DNA from: Zarea fungicola
Lineage: Eukaryota; Ascomycota; Sordariomycetes; Hypocreales; Cordycipitaceae
Assembly: GCA_900169235.1 (NCBI GenBank)
Contig: FWCC01000064.1
Coordinates: forward strand, 246,534 to 310,533
Direction of reading: 5' to 3'
Length of the DNA: 64,000 bases
The notes beneath the pieces were generated by a model. That model was not told the DNA's origin, searched no databases, and saw only the letters and a program-made list of their open reading frames with translations. The position numbers were made by a program, and so were the translations under genes. Positions within the stretch are counted from its first letter, which is position 1. Every line of letters begins with the position of its first letter. Positions 45,272 to 56,789 of this stretch are shown piece by piece.

Positions 45272-47382
45272 CATTTCTCGTTGTTGTGGTCAAAGAAAAG
45301 AGGCCATGAGCTTTTACTGATTCGATGAGAAAGGATTGGCTCCAGCCAGTGGCTGGGCAGAGGGGACAGATCAGCGACAAAGAAAAAGAAAGATTGAGAG
45401 TGTGTCGGTCATGGCAGTATTGGCCAGATAATAATACAAGAAACATGCCCCAGGGCCTGCAGAGACCACCCGGAGGGCAACTGGCTCGGCCGCAGCATTA
45501 GAAGACGGCGGTGTAGTACGGAGTCTACCTGCTTGTAAAAGTGGCCTTTTTCAGCATCTGCACGTTGTTGAAAGAGGTGCATTGCAGGACCTGGGTACAT
45601 GTGTGGTCGATGAAGTTGTACAAACCACGCGGGGGCAGGTTTCACAGTTCAAGTCAGTTTTGAGATGGACAGCCTGCTCGAACTTAGAGACAACAAAAGA
45701 GTCTTCGGTCCGTCCAAAACTCTGCTGGCACGCTGATGACAGCATTGCGTTGGCGATACGGTGGACAGAGGATGGGGTTGGAGGTCTTTTTGCGCACTAA
45801 GAATGACGTGGCGTCTGGATAATACAGGGGGTTGTGAATGTGGTGAAGGAAGGGTGGGTGGGGGGGGGGATGTCCACTGTGTCTGGGCACACTGTAAAGC
45901 TCGAACTGTGTCACGGTGCAGAATATTGCAACTGTAAAACGACATTAGTCAGGTAAACAATGCAGGGGGAAGTTATTCTGCTATTGTGTTTTACATCTGT
46001 CGATTCTTTTAACTTTCTGCAGATTTTACGACTTTTTTTTTTTTTTTTTTAAAAGTATTTTCCTGCGCCTTTACGGGCCGGGCTCTTTTAAGTCATGGAT
46101 AGGGGTGGTGTGACTGGCGGTAATCTGGCACTGGGTGTATGGCCCCCAGGAGCAAACGGCCCGCTCAAGAGGGCGTAGTGTGATTTGGGTTGTGAAGACT
46201 GGTAGATGACCAGTGGGTGCATTTCTCGACGGTACGAAGACGGAAAAAAGTCTGGGGAAATGGGAGGGAATACATTTGGAGGTTATTATATACTGAGTAA
46301 TACTTGACATCGTCGTAGAGCGTCGTGTTGCAGATTTCCATGGCATGTTTACGATGAGGTCAAGGACATCGAGGTACCTTTTGGCGGATTGGAAGAACTT
46401 TCCCCACACAGTACTAGCACAGTGTGCTGTTGGTTTGTAAGCCCCGCGGAGTGGCAAAGGTCGCGCCATCTGCAGCAACTTTTTAGTGCTTGCTCTGCTG
46501 GAAAAGAAAAGGTGTTGTTCTGTAAGAGTCCGTTGCAGTGGGTGAGCGGCCCTGTAGGTGGTGTGTGTCTTGAGGACCCGCCCAACCAATTTTTTTTCCC
46601 TTTTCTTTTCCTCTTTTTCTCGTCCCCCTTCCCGCCCTGCCTCACAACGTCATCTCTGACGTCTTCACCCCAGCCAAGTGTCAACTCTCTTTCGCTTCAA
46701 CCTTCTCTGCACCAAGTCCACGGCACGCCAGCCCCAAAACACGCGAAGCTCACGCCACTAAGCTGTAAATGCTGGGAGGGAAAGGCTTCTCGATTTTTGT
46801 GTTGAACGTGTACGATATAATTTGATTAAAGAAGAAAGAGGCAGCGTTGATTTTTTTTTTTTATGTTTTTCCTGCCCGCCCATTTCCCTACTGGCGCGCG
46901 TGCATCGACTTTCCGCCGCCATCGTCATATCTTCTGCGGCTTGGGCTGAATTCTTCCCGCCCCCCTGCGACGTGCCCTCATTGCGGGCGTCAAACTCAAA
47001 AAGAAGACTTACTACCTTGGTACAAAGACAAAACAAACAAACACCAACTTTACCAACAAAAAAGAGGATAGGCAAGGGGAAAAAAAAAACACGCCAACAT
47101 TTCCCTGTATTATTTTTTTAGCGTCCGTCTAAAATCTCGCCTGCAGCTCTACAACAGACTGCCAGTGGGTGCAAGCCACAGCATTTTTACAACACAGCTT
47201 TATTGCCTTAACTACCTAGGCAAACCTCTGACCTCATCAATTCAAAGCTTCGAGTTGTCCTCCCACGACATACCCTTTTTTTATACCTTACCTTTCGGCG
47301 CCATCTACTTACTACCTGTCCCCCACCCACACAATTGACTATCCCAAAAAAACCCACAATATAATACATCATCGTCATTGCA

Positions 47383-49271
47383 ATGGGGACTTCCACAGCC
47401 GACACCTCAACTGGAGTTGAGTCGAAGTCCCCTACTCGCTCCAAGAAGAACTCTTCACCACGACAAGGTCAGTTGCTTCCTGTTTACCCTATGCTTCCTT
47501 TTGTCTGTTGCACCAACCCTGGCATGCTCGTATACACTTCATCGCAACCCTCGACCCTACTGTTGTTGCCTTTGCGCCCCCTCTTCTTCCCGTCCACCAC
47601 GAACGACGTCATAACATGCACATCCTTTCCTCCTCCTCGTCGCGTTCTTGACTCCCAAAACACCATCGCGACCGACTTCTACTTCGTAAATCACCCGAAT
47701 ATACTGACCTTCCGTCTCCCCAGACGCCAAGACGACTTCGAAACCCGACGCCGCGTCCAATGCTCCGGCCGCGAAACCTCTCGCGCCTCCTCCCCGACCA
47801 GGCCCGCAATCAACAAACACCCCCGACTACTTTGCGCAGCCCATCGGCTCCCTCAGCCTGGAGCCCAATCCGTTTGAACAATCCTTCGGAGGCAGCGGTG
47901 GTCCCGAGACGCCAGGCGGAACAAAGCTCCCGCCTGTTGCCGCGTTGACCTCGCCCTCATCGCTCTTGCCCGGAACCGCTACTACACCCTTCAACTGGGG
48001 CGGAGGTTCTCTTCGCACCGGTCCCCTCAGCCCTGCCATGCTCTCCGGTCCGGCCGCCGACTATTTCACCGACAGTCATCTTCGCGGCGGCTTCCCGACT
48101 CCCAACGAGTCCTCGTTGCGCTCCGGTCTGACCCCCGGTGGCAGCGGTTCCATGTTCCCTGCACCGAGTCCCAATTCGCAAGGACTCTTTGCGCAGCTTA
48201 TAAGTGGTGGTGCGACCCCCAACACCATCGACTTCCACCGCACGGCCATGAGCGCGGCTTCCAAGCGGGACGGCAACCTACAACAGTCGCAGCTGCATCA
48301 GCAACATAACCTACAACCGGCGCAACCGCCACCACAACCACAGCCTTTACCCCAGGTCCAGGTCCAGCAGCCAGTTACATCACAGCCTCAAGATATGACC
48401 AACGGCACCGTCGTCAAGGCCGAGGGTAAGCAGCCTTCTGGTCCTTTTGACGGCCACGATAACGACGCAGCCAATGGCCTCTACATGCTGGCGCAGGGCA
48501 GAAATGGCCCACAAGGCCCGAATCCCACTGCCAGCCACCCCCATCCAGCCCCTGCCGCGGCACCCAAGGTTAACGGTAATGCGGCCAAGCATACACGTGG
48601 TGCTAGTGAAGCCACCAATGCCTCAGAGGAGCAGCACGAGGATGTTCAGACCACGCGAGGCAAGGGCAAGAAGAACCAGGCAGGCAACAATCGCAGAAAG
48701 GCGGATGAGCCCCCTTCCAAACCGCCTCCGTCTAAGAAGACGAAAGCCAGCGCACCTCCTCCCAGCGAGCCCTCTGAGGTATCTGATGATGACGATGACA
48801 TTGATCCGATAACCAAATCTAAAATGACGGATGAAGAGAAGCGTAAGAACTTCTTGGAACGCAATCGGTAAGTTGCCATGTAGAGGTGTAAAAATGCATC
48901 TTCGCGAACCACTCTTGCCTTTTATGCATCGGAAGCTAATACCGCGACACAGGGTTGCGGCTCTAAAATGCCGTCAGCGAAAGAAACAATGGCTGGCCAA
49001 CCTCCAGACCAAAGTAGAACTTTTCAGCAATGAAAACGATGCCCTGACGAGCCAGATCACGCAACTTCGTGAAGAAGTAGTCAACCTCAAGACGTTACTG
49101 CTTGCCCACAAGGACTGCCCTGTCACGCAGCAGCAGGGTATGCAAGCAGCCTACATCCAACCTGTCATGGAGCCCTTCCCCAACCCACAGATGAACCCAT
49201 ACATGGCGCAGCAGATGCCCAATCAGCAGCAAGTCATGGCTGGCCAGGGCGTTCAGCGTCGGTTCTCATAG
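47383..49271 (+). CDS. atfA: bZIP transcription factor, AtfA/Atf1 (ATF/CREB) type
   Basis: Three exons (47383-47467, 47724-48867, 48953-49271) encode 515 residues. The basic region spans the second intron: KRKNFLERNR is joined to VAALKCRQRKKQW, the ATF/CREB consensus, and a leucine zipper follows (LQTKVELFSNENDALTSQI, then LREEVVNLKTLLLAH). N-terminal segments such as EPNPFEQSF and the TPGG/LPP and LTPGGSGSMFPAPSPN blocks match conserved stress-activation regions of fungal AtfA proteins. The middle is Gln/Pro/Ala-rich. In fungi this factor acts downstream of the Hog1/Sty1 MAP kinase in oxidative, osmotic and conidial stress responses. Odd points: intron 1 is 256 nt, several times the local norm, and is free of stops in the first exon's frame through 47877. 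The 5' flank is long. Confidence 0.92.
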
Positions 49272-49827
49272 AGTAGAGCCTACCATGAGGGCCTTCCAGT
49301 CTCGTCAAGAGGAGGCGTTGCTGCGACGCGCAATGTCCGTGACTTTGTTATGCCGCATCGGGCAATTCCACCGGTCATACCTGAGGAATGATTCAGTTGA
49401 AGCTTTGTAACGCGGTCGATGGGCCTTCTATTTTCTTGCGGCTGCGGCTTGAGCATGACGGTTCGCCTTCTTGACGATGCTGAACGATGTATTCGCTGGC
49501 GCTTCGGGTCGTGGTTTAAAGTTGGCTTGTGCGGGACTATTCGGAGTCGTTTCAATGCTGCCCTTTATCAGCCACCTTGGGTAGCACTTCCGGCTCAGAT
49601 TTCCCTACTCTCTTTGAGAGTGTTTCCTTTGCAGCAGGCCTTGCAGGCCAACAAACTTTGACTAGCGCAAGGCCATCTGCAGTGGCACGCTGTGGAGTGG
49701 TAGGCGCCTGCCGTTTCTCGGCCAGAGGCCGCCCACCAACAACTCAGCGTGCAGCCCCCCGGTCAAAGAAATTTTCTTCCTCCATCATCCAAACCTTCTA
49801 TCTCACGAGCAGACAAAACACGACAGC
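49272..49827. other. Intergenic, 0.55 kb
   Basis: The 3' UTR of the bZIP gene and the promoter of the small membrane protein. No gene seen. Confidence 0.55.
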
Positions 49828-50226
49828 ATGGCCCCTGTTAATCCAGGTATTGATTTTTTTTTTTTTTTTAAATGTTTCTAATACTAATATTTCTTAGTCC
49901 TTTTGGTCCTCTTTCCTCTGCTAGTCCTTATACCACTGGTTTTTGGCACATATTACTATGTCTGCAAATTGCCGATGCCGCCAAATTATAGACCGACCAC
50001 ATACATCTTGATATACCTATGGGCTATAGCAGTTATCGCTATATTTACACTCGATCATTGTGGTCTCTCTTCCGCCGCAATAGGTGTATCTCTGTCTGTC
50101 TTCATTGTCAGCTTCATCTTTGTCTTATGGTTATTCCATAGAGTGACATCTACGATCCGTCTAGGTACGCAGGCTTCATCTTCTTATCCAGTGTGCGAGA
50201 AAGAAGATCTAATCTCCTTGCCATAG
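49828..50226 (+). CDS. Small three-helix membrane protein, uncharacterised
   Basis: The Met at 49828 begins a 19-nt exon (MAPVNP) spliced over a 51-nt intron (49847-49897; donor GTATTG, acceptor TTCTTAG) to 49898-50226, giving 115 residues. The intron carries a perfect TACTAAT branch site just before the acceptor, which strongly supports splicing. Three hydrophobic segments follow each other: LVLFPLLVLIPLVFGTYYY, TYILIYLWAIAVIAIF and SAAIGVSLSVFIVSFIFVLW. The tail is short and polar (CEKEDLISLP). I recognise no family. Starting at the Met of exon 2 (49903) would shorten the first helix only slightly. It could be a lineage-specific gene. Confidence 0.6.
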
Positions 50227-51194
50227 GAGATTAAATTGAAGTATTAAAGCGTCGGAGCGTTGATATAAAAGCGAGCACAGAAGTGGGGGTTTTCATTTTT
50301 TTCCTGTGATTGATCTTCTTTTTCCGGCGAGAGTATCTTGGCATACTTTTTTATTCTTGTACAATTATTAGGGCTTTTTCTCTTTTTGTCACGATTTCAG
50401 TGGTTGAACAATGGCCGCGCCAAAAGCAGTTTGGCTGGGACGTCCTAGCCTTGGCGTTGAAGATTTTGCCTTCTGTTTCTTTTCTTTTTAGTCTCCTCTC
50501 TTTGCCTGCGGGCAAACTGTAAAAGACTGGTGAGGCAATACACGAGGGGTAGCTTCGGCAATAAAGCTACATTGAATAGATATGTTCAAAAAGTGTCATA
50601 AATTCAATGAATGTGATGCAAATGTACCTTGATGAGAGACTATGAGTGAACATGAGTAAATATTAGATAAATAAAATGGGTGTAGAATGAATATCGATGA
50701 GATATAATGAGGTTGTCAAATTGTAGTGTTTGTCGATTCCATGCACAGTTCCTGGAGGAGGGGGTTTGTTCCAAAAAGGACTAGCGCGGTAGGTGGGAAT
50801 CCGAACCTCCATAGGTAAACAACAAACCGCCGCCGCCGCCTGCCCTCCACCTTGAAGATTAACTATTTCGCGACTTCATCGGCCGACCGCGGCTAGAAAA
50901 CAATTCGACGGCAAATCCATTTCAGATTAACGGCGATTATACACGAAAAAAATTGCAAAAGTAAACATCGCCTCCCGCAACTGTACGAAAGAACGGGTTT
51001 TGGTGCACTGTGCATCGACACGCGCCGGCCCCGAAACGCGACAACGGCTAGAAGCCCCAGTATCTACGTTTCGAAAAAAGAAAAGACCACGAACAGTGAG
51101 AGGAGGGCCAAAGACCGCGCAAAAGACGGCTGGCAACGCGCCATTCCAGCGTCCATGAATTGTTCATAAAGCTCCCCATTTATATATTTTATCC
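50227..51194. other. Intergenic, 1 kb
   Basis: The 3' flank of the small membrane protein gene and the promoter of the kinetochore gene. A TATATATTTT stretch (51181-51190) lies directly before the start codon. No gene seen. Confidence 0.55.
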
Positions 51195-53008
51195 ATGACG
51201 ACTCTTGTGGCCATTCGACCATCGCCGCTTCAAGTTAGCATGAGCAGCAACCAACCCGACCGCCGGACGGGCAAGCGTCTAGCGGGTGAGTTGAAAAAAG
51301 AGAAGAAATGAATACACGAGGACGAAGAAAGTTGATTGCTAACGCAATTCTGTTTTAGTTGTGGACGAACTTGAGAAGGATGACGACTTTGTATTTACGC
51401 GCAAACCAAAGAAGCTGAGGACGGACGAAGTGGCTGCACAGACGACCAGCGCGCCGCCAGTGAGGAGATCGCCGCGCAATAAAGGAGGCCTATCGGCGGT
51501 TCACGCGGGAGAAACAACCATATCATCACACATATCATCGAGGCATGCCGCGACGACCACGACGAGATTGGTGGCGTCCCCGTCGCGTGAGGCGGATCGC
51601 AGATACAGGGAAGCTGCCAGCGCCAGAGTCAGCACCAATGGCGGCGGCGCTGGTGCAAGTCGTTCGAGCCGCGACTATAAGACGGATACGACGGGAGGCA
51701 GCACAAGAAATAATAAGACCAGCGGCAGCAACGGCAGACATAAAGAGGATGCAGGCGGGCGCTTTCAATCACCATCCCCGCGACGGACAGCAGCGGGAAC
51801 CGCGACGACGATTGCGTTGCCGACGAGCGACACGCCTGTGATTGCGCGCAACAAGGAGATGCGCAGGAAGGCGGCCGAGGGAACGGGGCGATCGGCAGGA
51901 GATGGCGGCCGCAGCACCTCGTCGGGGAGCAGCGGCAGCAGCAACAGCAACAGCAACAACCGGCGCAGCTCTCTGGGGACACGCGGACGGCGCGCGAGCT
52001 CGCTGATGGAGAGCGGGCAGGCCGCGACACCGCACCGCGAAGTCAACGCCAGAGAGTTTTACAAGCACATTAGCGACGAGGGCATACTGGAGCCGATGCG
52101 CATGAAGCAGCTGCTGATATGGTGCGCCGAGAGGGCGCTGCCGGAGAAGCCGCGGCAGGGTGTACCGAGTACGAGCCCAGCATTAGGAGGTAGGTCTTTT
52201 TTTTTTCAATTTAAAACAAGGAATTGCTGGTTTGGAGCGCTAGAGGAACAGAAATGCTAACCCGTTTCGGCTTTGAAACAGCACGAATGATTTTGGAAGA
52301 GCTTTTCAAGGAATTCTCGACGAGGCCTGAATTTTCGAATTGGCTTGTCCGAGACCAGAGTGTGGCTCCAGCGGGGGGCAGGGCGATGGAACCGAATCCG
52401 CGAAATATAGAGCTCGATAAGAAGATGGCTTCCCTGGAAGCGCGAATACAGAGGTATGACTTTAGAGCTCCCCTCTTCCGGGGAAGCTAGAAAGATGGAG
52501 ATGTTTTGGATACTGACAAGGGTTTTTTAATAGGCTACAAGAAGAAAAGAATGCGTGGCAATCAATACAAAAGCCAACACCCGATCAACCGCAACTATTC
52601 TTACCCGACGACACCACCAGTGACACTGATACAGACTTGCAAGTACAGCTCCCTGATTTCGATCTATTAGACGCCGACGAGGGCCTGATATGCAAATACA
52701 TGGCCACCGAGCTCGAACCGCTCGCCAGCGTCCGCGCACGGACAGAGTCGCGCCTGAGGTCAGTGCAAAAGACGCTCGAGTTTGAGATTGACCACTTTGC
52801 GGACAATGTGCACAAGCTGGAGCAGCGAGTGCGCGTCGCGGGGCGCCAGGCGGATCTGGTACTGCGCGTATCCGCGGGGCAACTGAAGAGGCGTGAGGAG
52901 AGGGAGAAGAAGAGCGCGGGGACGAGGGAGATGCCCATGATGCAAGTATTGCGCAGTCTGGGAAGTTTGCTACCGGAAGGCGGCGGCGGAGGTGGTGGTA
53001 TGGGTTGA
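51195..53008 (+). CDS. Kinetochore protein Mis13/Dsn1 (Mis12/MIND complex subunit)
   Basis: Four exons (51195-51285, 51359-52189, 52282-52453, 52534-53008) give 522 residues. The second in-frame Met at 51240 is an alternative start. The first half is low-complexity Ser/Arg/Gly/Asn and holds the basic RRTGKRLA motif near the N-terminus. The Mis13/Dsn1 domain begins around FYKHISDEGILEPMRMKQLL and WCAERALPEKPRQG, continues ILEELFKEFSTRPEFSNWL, and then forms coiled-coil helices (LDKKMASLEARIQRLQEEK; LRSVQKTLEFEIDHFADNVH). Dsn1 joins Mtw1, Nnf1 and Nsl1 in the MIND complex linking inner centromere to the Ndc80 complex. The linker between helices is Asp/Thr-rich, a probable phosphorylation region. 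The tail is poly-Gly. It is convergent with the Sdh5-type gene. Confidence 0.88.
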
Positions 53009-53702
53009 CGAACGACAAGCACTCACCTCACATTGGTGCTGAAGTGTGCTTGGTGGAGAGAGAGAATTTCGTTCTCTCTCCCTTTTTTTTCTTTGGTTCG
53101 TTATATGGTTTACGTTGTTTATATACCCCTCTGGGACAGGACATGGATTCAGCGTTTATTTTCTTCTTCTTTTCGTTTGATGGGCATTTAAAAGGGTGCT
53201 GGGGTGTTTTTGTTTTGCTATGGAAGAGAGGGAAGTGACAGGATGGATGTCTGGCATGAATGAGACGGAGAAAGAAAAGGATTTTTTGCTTCTCTTGCGT
53301 CTCACATGTATGTTTTGAGCGTTTTTTATTTACCCTTTGTGGATGATTTTAGAGCACGGGGGATAAGGAGGGATAAAATCATAGCACATACATAAGGAAC
53401 AGACATGATGAAATGAAGATAAAAACAATGGCTTTTTCTGCCAATATACTGGGTTTATGCAGTTCAGTTTCGAAGGTGTTTTGGTGAGTTTCTGAGATTG
53501 AATCTTATTGTGACGTGATAGTATTTAATTACAATTTGTCTTGTACAAAGGCGACATATTTCATGACGACTTTTTCGTCCCATTTCTCATGCCCATATGC
53601 CAGGTTTTTATCCTGCTGAGGAGGTTTGTGATTCCAATCACACTCTATACACCACTTCAATTATTTCTCTTATTCCCCATCACTACCCTCGTCCTCTTTG
53701 CT
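53009..53702. other. Convergent 3' flanks, 0.7 kb
   Basis: The 3' UTRs of the Mis13 and SDH-assembly genes. Poly-T-rich. No gene seen. Confidence 0.55.
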
Positions 53703-54549
53703 CTAGCTCTCCAGCGCAGGCATAAACGCCATACCCTTGCCATCGCCACCGTCGACACTCTTGTCACGCACATGCGCCCTCAACAACGCCAGCACGTCGC
53801 TGTCCCTCCAACGCTGCGGCACCGGTCTATACGCCGGCTTGAAGGTCCCAATCGTCTGCGCCCACTCCCCCTGGGCCGGGTGCCTCTTCATCACGATACC
53901 CTGCTCGTTTTCCTGCCCCGACGCGGCAGCCTCGGCCGCCTGCTCTACTTCGGTCGTCGTGGCGGCGCCGGCCGAGGCTGAGCTGGTCGCGATGGATGGG
54001 TTCGTGCTCGAGGTGGGCTCGTGCTGCGTGGCCCAGTAGTAAATGTCCCAGTCGTTTTCGTCCAGGAAGAGGTCGTACTCCGTCAGCTGGGCGGGCGTCA
54101 TGGTGGGCAGATGTTTGGCTGCAAATGTGGACAGGACGAGGTCGGATTCCAGGATGCCGCGTTTCCGAGATTGATCTGTATTGTAGCCGAATTAGCAACA
54201 TCATTTCTTTTTATTAAAAAAATGCTATATAAAGGAGGAAACAAAACAAAACAAGCAACAACTTCCATCACGGGGTCAGGGAAAGAGGCATACAGAGTAA
54301 TCTGGCTCGCTTGGTATCTGGCGTTTCGCCCTCGCGACGGAGGGGCTCGATGCGAAACTTGGCGCCCTGGAGCTCGCCAACCTTGAGCTCACCGGTGGGT
54401 TCTTCGTCGGGCCGCATGCGTGGCATCTTGATGCTGCCATATGCGTCAGAGTGTGAGGCAGCCATGCACCGCTGCGCATAGAGGCTGAAGCTGCGCGACT
54501 GGGCAACGGCCCGGCGCACGGCGGGTCGGAGGACTGTAAGGGGGTTCAT
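53703..54549 (-). CDS. SDH5: Succinate dehydrogenase assembly factor 2 (Sdh5/SDHAF2), mitochondrial
   Basis: Two exons, 54549-54294 and 54175-53703 (donor GTATGC, acceptor AATACAG), give 242 residues. The join creates the family signature [18 protein letters not shown]. The N-terminus ([20 protein letters not shown]) is Arg/Ser-rich without acidic residues, a mitochondrial presequence. The core continues [29 protein letters not shown] and the short hydrophilic helices of the SDHAF2 fold. This matrix protein promotes covalent FAD attachment to the flavoprotein subunit of succinate dehydrogenase (complex II). A Thr/Ser/Ala/Glu-rich insert follows DIYYWAT, and a family-like [13 protein letters not shown] with a C-terminal extension ends the protein. 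Confidence 0.93.
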
Positions 54550-55591
54550 TTCTGGGGACCAATTGATTTCGACAAGTGCGATTTCCGTTCTTTTTGTTGG
54601 GATGCGGAGAGGAAATGTGAATGGTTTGCAAGAACTGCTTTATAATTAATGACGTTGGATGTTTCGGGTGCGACAGGGGAGAGAGCCGAGGACCGATGCA
54701 ATGTGACCCGCTTTCCACCATTCGGCGCCTTCCTGCTGGCGTCGTTTGTTGCTTGGCCAGTTACCCAAGTCGCAACGGAGAGAAATAGAATATAAATATA
54801 TGCGTCTGATGAGAAATAAAAAAAATGTCGGCTAAAAATACTGAATTTACTGTGAGGATGAAAGTGGTGTAACAGCAGTCGAGCCTCAGCTCGGGATGGC
54901 ATTCACGCTACGGGAATGGAACAAAGGTATAGCAAAAGCCAGGCCGGTAGGATGATGCAATATACATAGAATAAAAGACGACCTATACTAAGTTTGTATG
55001 ATAGTCGGCAGATCTGCCTGCCCTACTGCCGACTTTCCGACGAATACATTAGCCTTCTCAGCATCTGGAGTAAGCTTGCTTTTTATACAGAGGTGCAACT
55101 CAAGCAAACACCAATTCTTTCTGACACAATATTAAACGAAATTTTTGGGCAGTTTTGGGTCCATGAAGTCAACCTATGAGGGATTCAATCGGTCTTTTGA
55201 AGAGGTAGTCTGTACGATGTCAGGCTCCAAGTCATCTAAACGCCACACAAGGACTTCTTGGCATGAAGCCAGACCAAGCATATAAACAAACTGATGTTAA
55301 TAATATGAGGAAAATGAGTAGAAGCTTTTACCAACTTTTTAAAATAAAATGGCTACCAAGCAAAAGATTCACGTCTTATTCGCAGACTAGAAGTTGATAA
55401 CATTTGGAGGGGCTGTATCTGCAAAAGACAGAGCAGGGCTACTTCTTCAGGCGGCCGCATGGCGTTTTGTGGCTGCACATCACACACCACTAACGCTTAA
55501 ATCACTAGCACAGGTTTTTTTACGCTTCACATGAACTTAAACTTTACATCAACTCAAAAAAATAATTTCAAAAAGAATAGCAAAAAGAATA
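54550..55591. other. Intergenic, 1 kb
   Basis: The promoter of the SDH-assembly gene and the 3' side of the 5S gene. A poly-A run at 55556-55563 could terminate minus-strand pol III transcription. No coding gene supported. Confidence 0.5.
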
Positions 55592-55634
55592 GAACATACA
55601 ACAGCCGGTGTTCGCNNTATCTATGGTCGTATGT
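55592..55634 (-). rRNA. 5S rRNA gene, interior lost at an assembly gap
   Basis: On the minus strand the sequence reads ACATACGACCATAGATA (55634-55618), then two Ns, then GCGAACACCGGCTGTTGTAT (55615-55596) followed by GTTCT. The first 13 bases match the 5' end of fungal 5S rRNA, and the last part matches the 3' end of the Neurospora-type molecule, so about 75 of roughly 119 nt are missing around a nominal 2-N gap. Downstream on that strand, CTTTTTG repeats supply pol III terminators. Dispersed 5S genes are the rule in Pezizomycotina. The interior may be a collapsed repeat, or this could be a truncated pseudogene copy. Confidence 0.8.
55616..55617. other. Assembly gap (2 N) inside the 5S rRNA gene
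   Basis: A nominal gap of two Ns; the true missing length is about 75 nt if the gene is whole. Confidence 0.9.
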
Positions 55635-56789
55635 ACCAGATGTCTCGATATACTGAAGTATATATTGCTGTTTTGAAAAGAGAGACATGATTTGGATATC
55701 AGACCCGAAAACGCCAGCGAAATCATCCAGTCCAATCCAATGTACGAGTGAGATCAAGTTATTTTGCTACAAAATTTTGGTTGTCATGCACCCCTGATAC
55801 AGAAGCTGCAATCATGAACAGCCTACCAGTTAACTCCGTACACCAACTGTGGTGCGGTACCGATGGCGTCTCTAGAACCATTGCCACCTGCACGATCAGA
55901 AAGAAAAATTCTGGATGCTGATATCAATACAAGTCTCTATTGGCAAAGGCTGATGTGCAGTGTATATAACTGACTGGACAGCAGCTGGAGCTAGGTAGTT
56001 CTTAGTTGAAATGCCCCTGACAGCTATTCCCGCAATGTTCTCCCCCTGGCATCAAAATTACAGTCCAGTCATCCGGCCGTAGCCAGAATCTGGGTTGGAG
56101 AACGCGGACTACGAGAAACTATAGAGTATCTTCCTATACAGCTAACGTTATAGTATGGGAATGGTGAGCTATCTTTGGAAGTCGAATGGTCGAACGGCCT
56201 TGCGCCTTCGCGCATCGCGTGGGCAGCCATGTACACTCTCATCTCAGTATTGGCCACTTGATAGTAAGGGGGTATTAAAGATCGTTGCATTTTAGAGTTA
56301 TACTTTCCGTAAATAAGGCAATTAATTGCCTTTGCTTCATTCTTGAGTTTGAGCACTCTCGGCTCATAAGGCTAACTAACCAAGTTATGAGAGCAAATGC
56401 CTGGCGCCGTTACCGTGTCACTTGCAAGTTAACTGCATGTCAAGTGTTTAGTATTATTCAACCCGCCGTCCAGTTGGTATATATGTATCTTCAAAAGAAA
56501 CCCAGCGACCAACATTTGCCAGCCACGTCCTTCATCAACCTCCCACATTTTTTCTTCCCAAACATCAAGATCGCATTAAATCTGTCATGATGAATTTTGT
56601 TCAAAACGCCAAGCCCATCCGCATGCAAAAGAAAAACAAAAACAAAAATTCTTTTCTTGTTTTAACACAAAATTCCATCTTGTAAAAAGACCAGGTGGCG
56701 CTTCAGAACCACACACTGTGCACCAGATTGCACTTGCTACATTCACGACTGAAACGGTGCAACCGCTGATTTGTCTTGTTGAATCTTTC
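55635..56789. other. Intergenic, 1.2 kb
   Basis: The 5' flank of the 5S gene and 3' flank of the p24 gene. No gene supported. Confidence 0.5.

Larger units (their letters stand above)
44492..47382. other. Intergenic, 2.9 kb, upstream of the bZIP gene
   Basis: This holds the 3' UTR of the zinc-knuckle gene and a long 5' region of the bZIP factor. It contains a CRE palindrome (45055-45062), a (TA)11 microsatellite (45250-45271), a poly-T tract near 46034-46050 and pyrimidine-rich DNA close to the bZIP start. A long 5' UTR is likely. No supported coding frame. Confidence 0.55.

Noticed and set aside
50740..50840. Minus-strand GGAGGTTCGGATTCC resembling a tRNA T-arm
   Set aside because: The neighbouring sequence does not form acceptor or anticodon stems.
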